NCBI RefSeq assembly: GCF_029626145.1
Contig: NZ_JARUBJ010000002.1
Span: 2,758,501-2,822,500 of the forward strand
From: Micromonospora sp. WMMD961
GTDB taxonomy: Bacteria > Actinomycetota > Actinomycetes > Mycobacteriales > Micromonosporaceae
Length of the DNA: 64,000 bases
Direction of reading: 5' to 3'
The position numbers and the translations under genes are program-made. Shown one piece after another: positions 40,544 through 51,642 of this stretch; position 1 is the first letter of the stretch; every line of letters begins with the position of its first letter. The notes under the pieces were generated by a model. That model was given only the letters and a program-made list of their open reading frames with translations, had not been told where the DNA came from and did not search any database.

Positions 40544-40965
40544 AGGTCTACGTCCTGAACGGGCCGAACCTGGGCCGCCTGGGCACCCGCGAGCCCGAGG
40601 TGTACGGCGCGACCACCTACGCCGACCTGGTCGCGCTGTGCGAGGCCACCGGTCGGGAGCTGGGGCTGGACGTGACGGTCCGGCAGACCGACGCGGAGCA
40701 CGAGCTGCTCGGCTGGCTGCACACGGCGGCCGACGAGCGTGCGGCGGTGGTGCTCAACCCGGCCGCCTGGTCGCACTACTCGTACGCCGTGCGGGACGCC
40801 TGCGCCATGCTGCGGGGGCCGTTGGTGGAGGTGCACCTCTCCAACATCCACGCCCGAGAGGAGTTCCGGCACCACTCGGTGGTCTCCGCGGTGGCGACCG
40901 GTGTGATCTGCGGCCTCGGCATCGACGGTTATCGTCTCGCCCTGCACCACCTGACCACCCGCTGA
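40540..40965 (+). CDS. aroQ: Type II 3-dehydroquinate dehydratase
   Basis: Dodecameric type II dehydroquinase, 141 residues. It begins KVYVLNGPNLGRLGTREPE, with the catalytic Tyr in VYGATT. NPAAWSHYSYAVRDA holds the catalytic His, and EVHLSNIHAREEFRHHSVVS the substrate-binding His and the loop Arg. GTG start overlaps the aroB stop. It completes the aro set in this window (aroE, aroC, aroK, aroB, aroQ); DAHP synthase and aroA are not here. Confidence 0.96.
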   Translation: MKVYVLNGPNLGRLGTREPEVYGATTYADLVALCEATGRELGLDVTVRQTDAEHELLGWLHTAADERAAVVLNPAAWSHYSYAVRDACAMLRGPLVEVHLSNIHAREEFRHHSVVSAVATGVICGLGIDGYRLALHHLTTR

Positions 40966-41007
40966 GCGCCCGCCGGAAGCGGGGACCGGTCAATTAGACG
41001 CAGGCAG

Positions 41008-41013
41008 TAGACT
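41008..41013 (+). promoter_or_regulatory. Candidate -10 box for efp-nusB
   Basis: TAGACT at 41008-41013 in the 86-base gap before efp, giving a leader of about 30 bases that ends in an AGGAA-type ribosome binding site. No good -35 is visible. Confidence 0.35.
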
Positions 41014-41051
41014 TGCCAGGTCTGTCCGCCAATTGATGATCAAGGCAGGAA

Positions 41052-41609
41052 ATGGCCTCCACCAACGACCTCAAAAACGGCCTGGTTCTCAACCTGGACG
41101 GCGAGCTCTGGGCCGTCGTCGAGTTCCAGCACGTCAAGCCCGGTAAGGGTGGTGCCTTCGTGCGCACCACGCTGAAGAACGTGCTGTCCGGGAAGGTGGT
41201 CGACAAGACCTTCAACGCGGGCACCAAGGTCGAGACCGCGACCGTTGACAAGCGCACGATGCAGTACCTGTACGCCGACGGCGAGGACTTCGTCTTCATG
41301 GATCTGGAGACCTTCGACCAGATCACCGTGCCTGGCGGCACCGTCGGCGAGGCAGCCAACTACCTGCTGCCCGAGGCGGAGGCGACCGTCGCCCAGCACG
41401 AGGGTGTGCCGCTCTACATCGAGCTGCCCACCAGCGTTGTGCTGGAGGTCACCTACACCGAGCCGGGCCTGCAGGGCGACCGTTCGACCGGTGGCAACAA
41501 GCCGGCGACCGTGGAGACCGGCGCCACCGTGCAGGTGCCGCTGTTCATCACCACCGGCGAGAAGATCAAGGTCGACACCCGCGACGGCCGTTACCTCGGC
41601 CGCGCCTGA
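41052..41609 (+). CDS. efp: Elongation factor P
   Basis: Relieves ribosome stalling at proline runs. 185 residues in three beta-barrel domains. The tip loop reads KPGKGGA with Lys32 at the apex. The surrounding FVRTTLKNVLSGKVVDKTF and the C-terminal end VQVPLFITTGEKIKVDTRDG are typical. Actinobacterial EF-P usually carries KPGKGPA and works without modification of the Lys; here the second Pro is Gly. No epmA or ymfI-like modifier is nearby. It is coupled to nusB (TGATG). Confidence 0.97.
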   Translation: MASTNDLKNGLVLNLDGELWAVVEFQHVKPGKGGAFVRTTLKNVLSGKVVDKTFNAGTKVETATVDKRTMQYLYADGEDFVFMDLETFDQITVPGGTVGEAANYLLPEAEATVAQHEGVPLYIELPTSVVLEVTYTEPGLQGDRSTGGNKPATVETGATVQVPLFITTGEKIKVDTRDGRYLGRA

Positions 41610-42043
41610 TGGCTGAGGGTTCCAAGCAGCAGATGCCGGCGCGCCGCAAGGCGCGCAAGCGGGCGCTGGATGTCCTCTACGAGGCCGACCTACGGGACAA
41701 ACCTCCGGTGGAGGTGCTCGCCGGCTACGTGCAGCGGATCGAGCAGCCCCGACCGGAGCACCTGGGCTACGCGGTGGGTCTGGTGGAGGGTGTCGCCGAG
41801 AACCTCAACCGGATCGACGAGCTGATCGCCAGCTACGCCGAGGGGTGGACGCTGGAGCGGATGCCGGTCGTCGACCGGAATCTGGCCCGGATCGCGGTCT
41901 ACGAGTTGCTCTACGTCGACGAGATCGACGACGCGGTGGCGATCAGCGAGGCCGTGGAGTTGGCCCGGCAGATGTCCACCGACGACTCGCCGCGCTTCCT
42001 CAACGGGGTGCTGGGCCGGATCGCCGAGTACGCGACCCGCTGA
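41609..42043 (+). CDS. nusB: Transcription antitermination protein NusB
   Basis: 144 residues, all helical. The N-terminal basic ARRKARKRALDVLYEADLR helix binds BoxA RNA with NusE in the rRNA antitermination complex. LERMPVVDRNLARIAVYELLY and DDAVAISEAVELAR then SPRFLNGVLGRIA are the family signature in order. It overlaps efp by one base and ends in a strong terminator. Confidence 0.95.
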   Translation: MAEGSKQQMPARRKARKRALDVLYEADLRDKPPVEVLAGYVQRIEQPRPEHLGYAVGLVEGVAENLNRIDELIASYAEGWTLERMPVVDRNLARIAVYELLYVDEIDDAVAISEAVELARQMSTDDSPRFLNGVLGRIAEYATR

Positions 42044-42070
42044 TCGAGCCAGCACCAGCACCACTATCGA

Positions 42071-42102
42071 AAAGGGCCCGTGCCGGATGGCACGGGCCCT
42101 TT
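42071..42102. terminator. Bidirectional intrinsic terminator between nusB and bldD
   Basis: A perfect 14-bp stem AAAGGGCCCGTGCC / GGCACGGGCCCTTT with a GGAT loop, with A on one side and T on the other, so it suits both convergent genes. The best terminator in the window. Confidence 0.92.
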
Positions 42103-42118
42103 CGGGTGGAGCTACTGC

Positions 42119-42607
42119 TCAGGAGGCGAAGAACGCCCGGGGGTCGGCCACCAGCACACCGTGCTCGGTGAGCCGCTCGATCAGGCCCGACGGTGAGGCG
42201 TCGTACACGATCGCGAGTGCCCGCAGGTCGTCGGCGCGGATGGAGAGCACCCGGCCGTTGTAGTCACCACGCTGCTGCTGGATGGCGCGGGCGTAGCGCG
42301 CGACGTAGGCCAGGTCCTCGGAGGCCTCGTCGTAGAGCCGCTCCAGGTCCAGGACGATCTTGCTGGTGGGCTCGTGCCGGACGCCGCTGCCGTCCGGCAG
42401 CAACTCCGAGACGGGGACACGGTAGAACTCGGCCAACTCGGCCAGACGGGACACCGTCACGGCCCGGTCGCCGCGCTCGTACGAGCCGACCACCACGGCC
42501 TTCCAGCGCCCGTTCGACTTCTCCTCCACACCCTGCAGGGAGAGACCCTGCTGTTGGCGGATGGAGCGCAGGCGGGCGCCCAGCGACTTGGCGTATTCAG
42601 AGGGCAT
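42119..42607 (-). CDS. bldD: Developmental master regulator BldD
   Basis: 162 residues. The N-terminal XRE-type HTH (SLGARLRSIRQQQGLSLQGV, then VVVGSYERGDRAVTVSRLAELAEFY) binds DNA. The C-terminal domain carries the cyclic-di-GMP signature RGD-X8-RxxD exactly: Arg113-Gly-Asp, eight residues, Arg124 and Asp127. In Streptomyces a c-di-GMP tetramer dimerises BldD and represses sporulation genes, including its own. It is divergent from pyrR across 290 bases, an arrangement that lets it act on both. Confidence 0.96.
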   Translation of the reverse strand: MPSEYAKSLGARLRSIRQQQGLSLQGVEEKSNGRWKAVVVGSYERGDRAVTVSRLAELAEFYRVPVSELLPDGSGVRHEPTSKIVLDLERLYDEASEDLAYVARYARAIQQQRGDYNGRVLSIRADDLRALAIVYDASPSGLIERLTEHGVLVADPRAFFAS

Positions 42608-42750
42608 TCGGACACTCCCAGTGCTGCTCGGGGTTCTCCCGTCGATCGCTACGGAGCGTGACGGTACGGGGAATGCGACACGTGGTCAAGTGGTCGTGAC
42701 CCTACCGTTGGGGAGCGTCCGGGAAGTTATCGCCATTTCGTGGTGCTGAT

Positions 42751-42793
42751 CCGGTGGTCAGCGGCCGCCGTCCATCGGCCCGGTGACCACTGG
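42751..42793. promoter_or_regulatory. Inverted repeat in the bldD-pyrR intergenic region
   Basis: CCGGTGGTCA (42751-42760) and TGACCACTGG (42784-42793) are reverse complements with one mismatch, spaced by 23 bases. The right arm adjoins a TAACGT box (42794-42799) that may be the pyrR -10. The remaining part of this 290-base region (42608-42897) includes another small dyad, GGTCA/TGACC (42684-42701). Confidence 0.4.
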
Positions 42794-42797
42794 TAAC
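42783..42797. promoter_or_regulatory. Candidate BldD-binding site
   Basis: GTGACCACTGGTAAC has the TNAC and GTNA half-sites at the spacing of the published 15-bp BldD consensus, but its centre differs. It overlaps the putative -10 of pyrR. Suggestive only. Confidence 0.3.
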
Positions 42798-42856
42798 GTG
42801 GCGTGAAGCCCCGGCCCAGGTCCGTTCCCGCGGTCCGGCCGGAGGTGCCCGACATC

Positions 42857-42891
42857 CTTTAACGACCCGTCCCGTGAGGCGGGGAAGGAGG
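42857..42891 (+). promoter_or_regulatory. PyrR-binding RNA element overlapping the pyrR ribosome binding site region
   Basis: CTTTAA, then a stem CCCG (42866-42869) / CGGG (42880-42883) closing the loop TCCCGTGAGG, matches the PyrR anti-antiterminator consensus (TTTAA, then GTCCNGNGAGGC). The Shine-Dalgarno AAGGAGG (42885-42891) follows within two bases. No terminator is seen, so UMP-bound PyrR probably represses translation by blocking the ribosome, as described for mycobacteria. Confidence 0.72.
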
Positions 42892-42897
42892 TCCGCC

Positions 42898-43482
42898 GTG
42901 GCATACCCACCGGCTGCCCGCTCGTCACCACCGCGACAACCCTCGGTGAAGGTGATCCTCGCCAGCGCCGACGTGCAACGCGTGGTCGACCGCATCGCCC
43001 ACCAGATCCTGGAGAAGACCCAGGGCGCCGCCAACACGGTGCTTCTTGGGATTCCCACGAGAGGGACCCCCCTCGCTCGGCGGCTCGCCGACCGGATCAG
43101 CACCTTCGAGGACGTCGACGTTCCCGTCGGTGTGCTCGACATCACCCTCTACCGCGACGACCTGCGCCGGCACGCCACCCGCGCGGTCGGCCCGACCGAG
43201 TTGCCGTCCGGTGGCATCGACGGCAAGCGAGTCATCCTCGTCGACGACGTGCTGTTCTCCGGCCGCACCGTCCGGGCCGCACTCGACGCTCTCAATGACG
43301 TCGGCCGCCCGGCTTCCGTGCAGCTCGCGGTCCTGGTCGATCGCGGTCACCGGGAGCTGCCGATCCGCGCCGACTACGTCGGCAAGAACATCCCGACCTC
43401 GCTCGCCGAGAGCGTGAAGGTGACGCTCGCCGAGATCGACGGCGTCGACGAGGTCAAGCTGTACGGGGGAACCGCCTCATGA
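42898..43482 (+). CDS. pyrR: Bifunctional pyr operon regulator / uracil phosphoribosyltransferase
   Basis: 194 residues. Type I phosphoribosyltransferase fold with the PRPP loop VILVDDVLFSGRTVRAAL, GIPTRGTPLARRLADRI and the basic, RNA-binding surface (YRDDLRRHATR). GTG 42898 is preferred over an upstream in-frame start because AAGGAGG lies six bases before it. It binds pyr mRNA when UMP is high; the matching RNA element lies immediately upstream. First gene of the pyr operon, coupled to pyrB by ATGA. Confidence 0.95.
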   Translation: MAYPPAARSSPPRQPSVKVILASADVQRVVDRIAHQILEKTQGAANTVLLGIPTRGTPLARRLADRISTFEDVDVPVGVLDITLYRDDLRRHATRAVGPTELPSGGIDGKRVILVDDVLFSGRTVRAALDALNDVGRPASVQLAVLVDRGHRELPIRADYVGKNIPTSLAESVKVTLAEIDGVDEVKLYGGTAS

Positions 43483-44405
43483 TCAAGCATCTGCTCTCCG
43501 GCGCGGACCTGGACGCCGCCACCGCCACCGAGATCCTGGACACCGCCGCCGAGATGGCCACCGTCGCCGGCCGGGAGATCAAGAAACTGCCGGCGCTGCG
43601 CGGCCGGACCGTGGTGAACCTCTTCTACGAGGACTCCACCCGTACCCGGATCTCGTTCGAGGCGGCGGCGAAGCGACTCAGCGCCGACGTGATCAACTTT
43701 TCCGCGAAGGGGTCCAGCGTCACCAAGGGCGAGAGCCTGAAGGACACCGCGCTGACCCTGCAGGCCATGGGCGCCGACGCCGTGGTCGTCCGACACCCCG
43801 CCTCCGGCGCCCCGCACCGACTGGCCAACTGGGTCGACGGGTCGGTCGTCAACGCCGGCGACGGCACCCACGAGCACCCCACCCAGGCGCTGCTGGACGC
43901 GTACACCATGCGGGCCCGGCTGGGCCGGCTGGCCGGCCTGTCGGTCGCGGTGGTCGGGGACGTCCTGCACTCCCGGGTCGCCCGCTCCAACGTGCTGCTG
44001 CTCTCCACCCTCGGCGCGAAGGTCACCCTGGTCGGCCCGCCGACCCTCATCCCGGTCGACATCGTCGGAGCCCTCGCCCCCGGCACCGACGTCTCCTACG
44101 ACCTCGACTCCGTGCTGCCGAACGTGGACGTGGTGATGATGCTGCGGGTGCAGCGGGAGCGGATGAACGACTCCTACTTCCCCTCCGCGCGCGAGTACGC
44201 CCGCCGCTACGGGCTGGACGGCCCTCGGATGCGCCGGCTGCCGGAGCACGCGATCGTCATGCACCCCGGCCCGATGAACCGGGGGATGGAGATCACCCCC
44301 GAGGTCGCCGACTCACCCCGCTCCACCATCGTCGAACAGGTCACCAACGGGGTCTCCGTGCGGATGGCTGTCCTTTACCTGCTGCTCGGAGGGAACAACC
44401 GGTGA
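43479..44405 (+). CDS. pyrB: Aspartate carbamoyltransferase catalytic subunit
   Basis: 308 residues. Carbamoyl-phosphate binding motif FYEDSTRTRISFE, the GDGTHEHPTQALLDAYT segment with the active-site His, VVGDVLHSRVARSN, and the aspartate-binding MLRVQRERM and HPGPMNRGMEI. No pyrI regulatory subunit gene follows, as expected outside enterics. Both ends overlap neighbouring genes (ATGA with pyrR, GTGA with pyrC). Confidence 0.97.
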   Translation: MIKHLLSGADLDAATATEILDTAAEMATVAGREIKKLPALRGRTVVNLFYEDSTRTRISFEAAAKRLSADVINFSAKGSSVTKGESLKDTALTLQAMGADAVVVRHPASGAPHRLANWVDGSVVNAGDGTHEHPTQALLDAYTMRARLGRLAGLSVAVVGDVLHSRVARSNVLLLSTLGAKVTLVGPPTLIPVDIVGALAPGTDVSYDLDSVLPNVDVVMMLRVQRERMNDSYFPSAREYARRYGLDGPRMRRLPEHAIVMHPGPMNRGMEITPEVADSPRSTIVEQVTNGVSVRMAVLYLLLGGNNR

Positions 44406-45679
44406 GCGCGTACCTGATCACCAACGTGAGCGTCGTCGGCGGCCCGCCGACCGACCTGCTGATCCGCGACGGCGTGGTCGCCGAGGTCGCCGACGGCCTG
44501 TCCGCGCCGGACGCGGCAGTCGTCGACGGCACCGGGCTGGTCGCCCTGCCCGGCCTGGTCGACCTGCACACCCATCTGCGTGAGCCCGGCCGGGAGGACG
44601 CCGAGACGGTCGAGTCGGGATCCCGCGCGGCGGCACTGGGCGGTTACACGGCGGTCTGTGCCATGGCCAACACCTCCCCGGTCGCGGACACCGCCGGCGT
44701 GGTCGAGCAGGTCTGGCGGCTCGGCCGGGAAGCCGGCCTGGTCGACGTGCAACCGATCGGCGCCGTCACCGTCGGGCTGGCCGGCGAGCGCCTGGCCGAG
44801 CTGGGCGCGATGGCCGACTCCGCGGCCCGGGTGCGGATCTTCTCCGACGACGGGCACTGCGTCGCCGACCCGAAGCTGATGCGTCGCGCCCTGGAGTACG
44901 TCAAGGCGTTCGACGGGATCATCGCCCAGCACGCCGAGGAGCCCCGGCTCACCGAGGGCGCCCAGATGCACGAGGGCGAGGTCTCCACCCGACTCGGGCT
45001 GATCGGCTGGCCGGCGGTCGCCGAGGAGGCGATCATCGCCCGCGACGTGCTGCTCGCCGAACACGTCGGCAGCCGACTGCACGTCTGCCACGTCTCCACC
45101 GCCGGCAGCGTCGAGGTGCTGCGCCAGGCAAAGGCCCGCGGGGTACGCGTCACCGCCGAGGTCACCCCGCACCACCTGCTGCTCAGCGACGAGCGTGCGG
45201 AGACCTACGACCCGGTCTTCAAGGTCAACCCGCCGCTGCGGACGGCCGCGGACATCGCCGCGCTGCGTGCCGCGCTCGCCGACGGCGTCATCGACATCAT
45301 CGCCACCGACCACGCCCCGCACGCCGTGGAGGACAAGGAGTGCGAGTGGGCGTACGCCCGGCCGGGGATGCTCGGTCTGGAGACGGCCCTGTCCATCGCG
45401 CTCGACGTGCTCGGCCCGGAGTGGGACCTGATCGCCGAGCGGATGTCGCGTACCCCCGCCCGGATCGCGGGGCTGACCGGGCACGGCGTCGACCCGGCAC
45501 CCGGCGTGCCGGCCAACCTGACAGTGATCGACCCGGCCGCCCGCCGCACCATCGAACCGGCGGAGCTGGCCAGTCGCAGTCGCAACACCCCGTACGCCCG
45601 CATGACGCTGCCAGGTCGCATCGTGGCGACCTTCCTGCGTGGCGAGCCGACGGTCCTGGACGGAAAGGCAGTCAAGTAA
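44402..45679 (+). CDS. pyrC: Dihydroorotase (class I)
   Basis: 425 residues, amidohydrolase fold. Zinc ligands His56 and His58 in DLHTHLREPG; HAEEP and HVSTAGSVEVLR supply further His; the catalytic Asp303 lies in ATDHAPH. FSDDGHCVAD is the flexible loop typical of class I enzymes. The C-terminal ARMTLPGRIVATFLRG strand closes the small beta domain. GTG start; TAATG overlap with carA. Confidence 0.97.
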   Translation: MSAYLITNVSVVGGPPTDLLIRDGVVAEVADGLSAPDAAVVDGTGLVALPGLVDLHTHLREPGREDAETVESGSRAAALGGYTAVCAMANTSPVADTAGVVEQVWRLGREAGLVDVQPIGAVTVGLAGERLAELGAMADSAARVRIFSDDGHCVADPKLMRRALEYVKAFDGIIAQHAEEPRLTEGAQMHEGEVSTRLGLIGWPAVAEEAIIARDVLLAEHVGSRLHVCHVSTAGSVEVLRQAKARGVRVTAEVTPHHLLLSDERAETYDPVFKVNPPLRTAADIAALRAALADGVIDIIATDHAPHAVEDKECEWAYARPGMLGLETALSIALDVLGPEWDLIAERMSRTPARIAGLTGHGVDPAPGVPANLTVIDPAARRTIEPAELASRSRNTPYARMTLPGRIVATFLRGEPTVLDGKAVK

Positions 45680-46906
45680 TGGCCAAGCGCAGGCCCGCGA
45701 TCCTCGTGCTCGAGGACGGGCGCACGTTCCCCGGTGAGGCGTACGGCAGCGTCGGGGAGACCTTCGGTGAGGCGGTCTTCAACACCGGCATGACCGGTTA
45801 CCAGGAGACGCTCACCGACCCGTCGTACCACCGGCAGGTGGTGGTGCAGACCGCCCCGCACATCGGCAACACCGGCGTCAACGGCGAGGACGACGAGTCC
45901 GGCCGGATCTGGGTGGCCGGCTACGTCGTGCGCGACCCGGCCCGGATCGGCTCGAACTGGCGCGCCACCGGCGGCCTGGAGGACCGGCTCGCCACCGAGG
46001 GTGTGGTGGGCATCAGTGGGGTCGACACCCGGGCGCTGACCCGGCACCTGCGTGAGCGCGGCGCCATGCGGGTCGGCATCTCCAGCATCGACAGCGACCC
46101 GCAGAGCCTGCTGACCCGGGTACGCCAGGCGCCGCAGATGACCGGCGCGGACCTGTCCGCCGAGGTGACCACCGCCGAGCCGTACGTCGTCGAGGCGCTC
46201 GGCGAGCACCGGTTCACCGTGGCGGCGCTGGACCTCGGTATCAAGCGCAACGTGCCCCGCCGGCTCGCCACGCGCGGCGTGACCACCCACGTTCTGCCGG
46301 CCTCGTCGACGATCGACCAACTCCTCGCCACCGGCGCCGACGCGATCTTCCTGTCGCCCGGCCCGGGCGACCCGGCCACCGCCGACGCCCCGGTGGCGCT
46401 GGCCCGGGAGGCGCTGCGCCGGGAGGTGCCGCTGTTCGGCATCTGCTTCGGCAGCCAGATCCTCGGCCGGGCGCTCGGCTTCGGCACCTACAAGTTGGGC
46501 TACGGCCACCGGGGCATCAACCAGCCGGTGCTCGACCGGGCCACCGGCAAGGTCGAGGTGACCAGCCACAACCACGGCTTCGCGGTCGACGTGTCGGGCC
46601 GCGAACCGCAGCTCGGCGCGGTCGACGTGTCGGGCCGCGAACCGCAGCTCGGCGCGGTCGACGTGCCCGGTGTGGGCACCGGCGCGGTCGTCCCCGACCA
46701 GGTGATCGACACCGATTTCGGCGGCGTCCAGGTGTCGCATGTCTGCCTCAATGACAACGTGGTCGAGGGGCTGCGGGCGGTCGACGTGCCCGCCTTCACC
46801 GTGCAGTACCACCCGGAGGCGGCGGCCGGCCCGCACGACGCGGACTACCTGTTCGACCGCTTCGCGGAACTGATCGAAGGCCGGACCCACAGCAAGGGGC
46901 GCAGCA

Positions 46907-46914
<8 letters not shown>
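45679..46914 (+). CDS. carA: Carbamoyl-phosphate synthase small (glutaminase) subunit, with an internal duplication
   Basis: 411 residues. The N-terminal domain (LEDGRTFPGEAYGSVGETFG, FNTGMTGYQE) contacts CarB. The class I glutamine amidotransferase domain has nucleophile Cys256 in FGICFGSQ, and His378 and Glu380 in QYHPEA. Between SHNHGFAVD and the conserved VPDQVIDTDFGG lies a perfect 12-residue duplication, VDVSGREPQLGA twice, followed by VDVPG. It sits in a surface-loop region before the catalytic His, so function is probably kept. TAATG start overlap; overlaps carB by eight bases. Confidence 0.96.
46585..46665 (+). repeat. Perfect 36-bp in-frame tandem duplication in carA
   Basis: Two identical 36-base units (46585-46620 and 46621-46656) begin GTCGACGTGTCGGG; a third copy of the first nine bases follows. 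No base differs between the units, so the event looks recent or is being homogenised. Confidence 0.95.
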
Positions 46915-50250
<3,336 letters not shown>

Positions 50251-50254
<4 letters not shown>

Positions 50255-51297
50255 CAGTGTTCGAGCGGGTCGTACGACCTCGGTTGTTCCGCCTCGGCGG
50301 CGGGGACGCGGAGGCGGCGCACGAGTGGACACTGCGGCGGTTGGCCACTGTGTCGCGGCATCCGGCCGCGCTGGCCGCGCTACGGGCCCGGTACGCGGTC
50401 GACGCGCCGCGCACGGTGTTCGGCGTGCGGTTCCCCAACCCGGTCGGGTTGGCCGCCGGCATGGACAAGGACGGCGCCGCGCTGCCGGCGTGGCCGGCGC
50501 TCGGCTTCGGCTTCGTCGAGGTCGGCACTGTCACCGCGCACGCCCAGCCGGGCAATCCCCGGCCGCGGCTGTTCCGGCTGCCGGCCAGCGAGGCGGTGGT
50601 CAACCGGATGGGCTTCAACAACGCCGGTGCCGCCGCGCTGGCCGCCCGGCTGGCGGCGCTGCCGCGCCCGCTCGGGGTGCCGCTGGGCATCTCGCTGGGC
50701 AAGTCCAAGGTGACCCCGCTGGACGAGGCGGTCGAGGACTACCTCGCCTCGTACCGGGCGCTGCGCGGGCACGGCGACTACTTCGCGGTGAACGTGTCCT
50801 CACCGAACACGCCGGGCCTGCGCTCGTTGCAGGACCGCGCCCACCTGGACGCGCTGCTCGGCGCGCTGGTGGGGGAGAAGCCGGTGCTGGTCAAGATCGC
50901 CCCTGACCTGACCGAGGCGGCGATCGCCGAACTGCTGGAGGTCTGCCTGGCCCGAGGCGCCGCCGGGGTGATCGCCACCAACACCACGCTGTCCCGCGAC
51001 GGGCTCGCCGCCGTGGACGCCGACCGTGGCGAGCAGGCCGGTGGTCTCTCCGGTCGACCGTTGACCGGCCGCGCCCGGGAGGTGGTGGCCTTCGTGCATC
51101 GCGAGACCGGTGGTCGGCTGCCCATCATCGGGGTCGGTGGGGTGCTCGACCCGGACGACGCCACTCGGATGTTCGACGCCGGAGCCTCCCTGGTGCAGCT
51201 CTACACCGGCTTCATCTACCGGGGCCCGGCCCTGGTCCGGGCTGCCGCCCGGGCGAGTGCCACGGCGGTGACACCGGATCCGGTCGCCGGCCGGTGA
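50251..51297 (+). CDS. pyrD: Dihydroorotate dehydrogenase (quinone), class 2
   Basis: 348 residues. The N-terminal helical extension (VFERVVRPRLFRLGGGDAEA) marks the membrane-associated quinone-dependent class. FMN-binding VGLAAGMDKDG, RMGFNNAG, and catalytic Ser in NVSSPNTPGL (class 2 has Ser, class 1 Cys). The phosphate-binding end is PIIGVGGVLDPDDA and LVQLYTGFIYRGP. It is coupled to carB; a repeat-filled gap of 345 bases separates it from bioA. Confidence 0.96.
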
Positions 51298-51642
51298 CCG
51301 CACGCGGCGAGGTGCCGGCCCGGCCCGACCCGGCGCCGAGCCGGCTCCGCGCCAAGGAGACCACCCCTGCTACGGGCCCTTTGCTCTGCACCCGCGGATG
51401 CACCACAGCCAACACTCGGTTGCTCTGCACCCGCGGGTGCACCACCACCGCCCGGTTGCTCTGCACCCGTCGGTGCACCACCACCGCCGGAGCCCGACAT
51501 TCGGCCGACGCGGGTCGCGCCCTGAGGTGTCGCGCCCTGAGGTGTCGCGCCCGCGGGTGCAGAGCAAGGGCGGCGACGGAGCGGCCCGACCGGCCCAAGG
51601 ACGACCGCCGTCCGGCCGGTTCGCGCCCCGAAAGGAGTACGC
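51298..51642 (+). repeat. Intergenic repeat cluster between pyrD and bioA
   Basis: Three direct units begin TTGCTCTGCACCCG at 51381, 51420 and 51456 (spacing 39 and 36). Unit 2 contains a perfect 16-bp palindrome TGCACCCGCGGGTGCA (51426-51441). An inverted copy, CCGCGGGTGCAGAGCAAGGG, lies at 51551-51570 and pairs with 51377-51397, so the whole block is bounded by inverted repeats. A separate 15-bp tandem (GCGCCCTGAGGTGTC twice, from about 51517) lies in between. The last bases hold the bioA ribosome binding site. Confidence 0.85.

Noticed and set aside
51377..51570. CRISPR-like array between pyrD and bioA
   Set aside because: Only three units, spacers are short and themselves similar, an inverted copy is present, and no cas gene is nearby.
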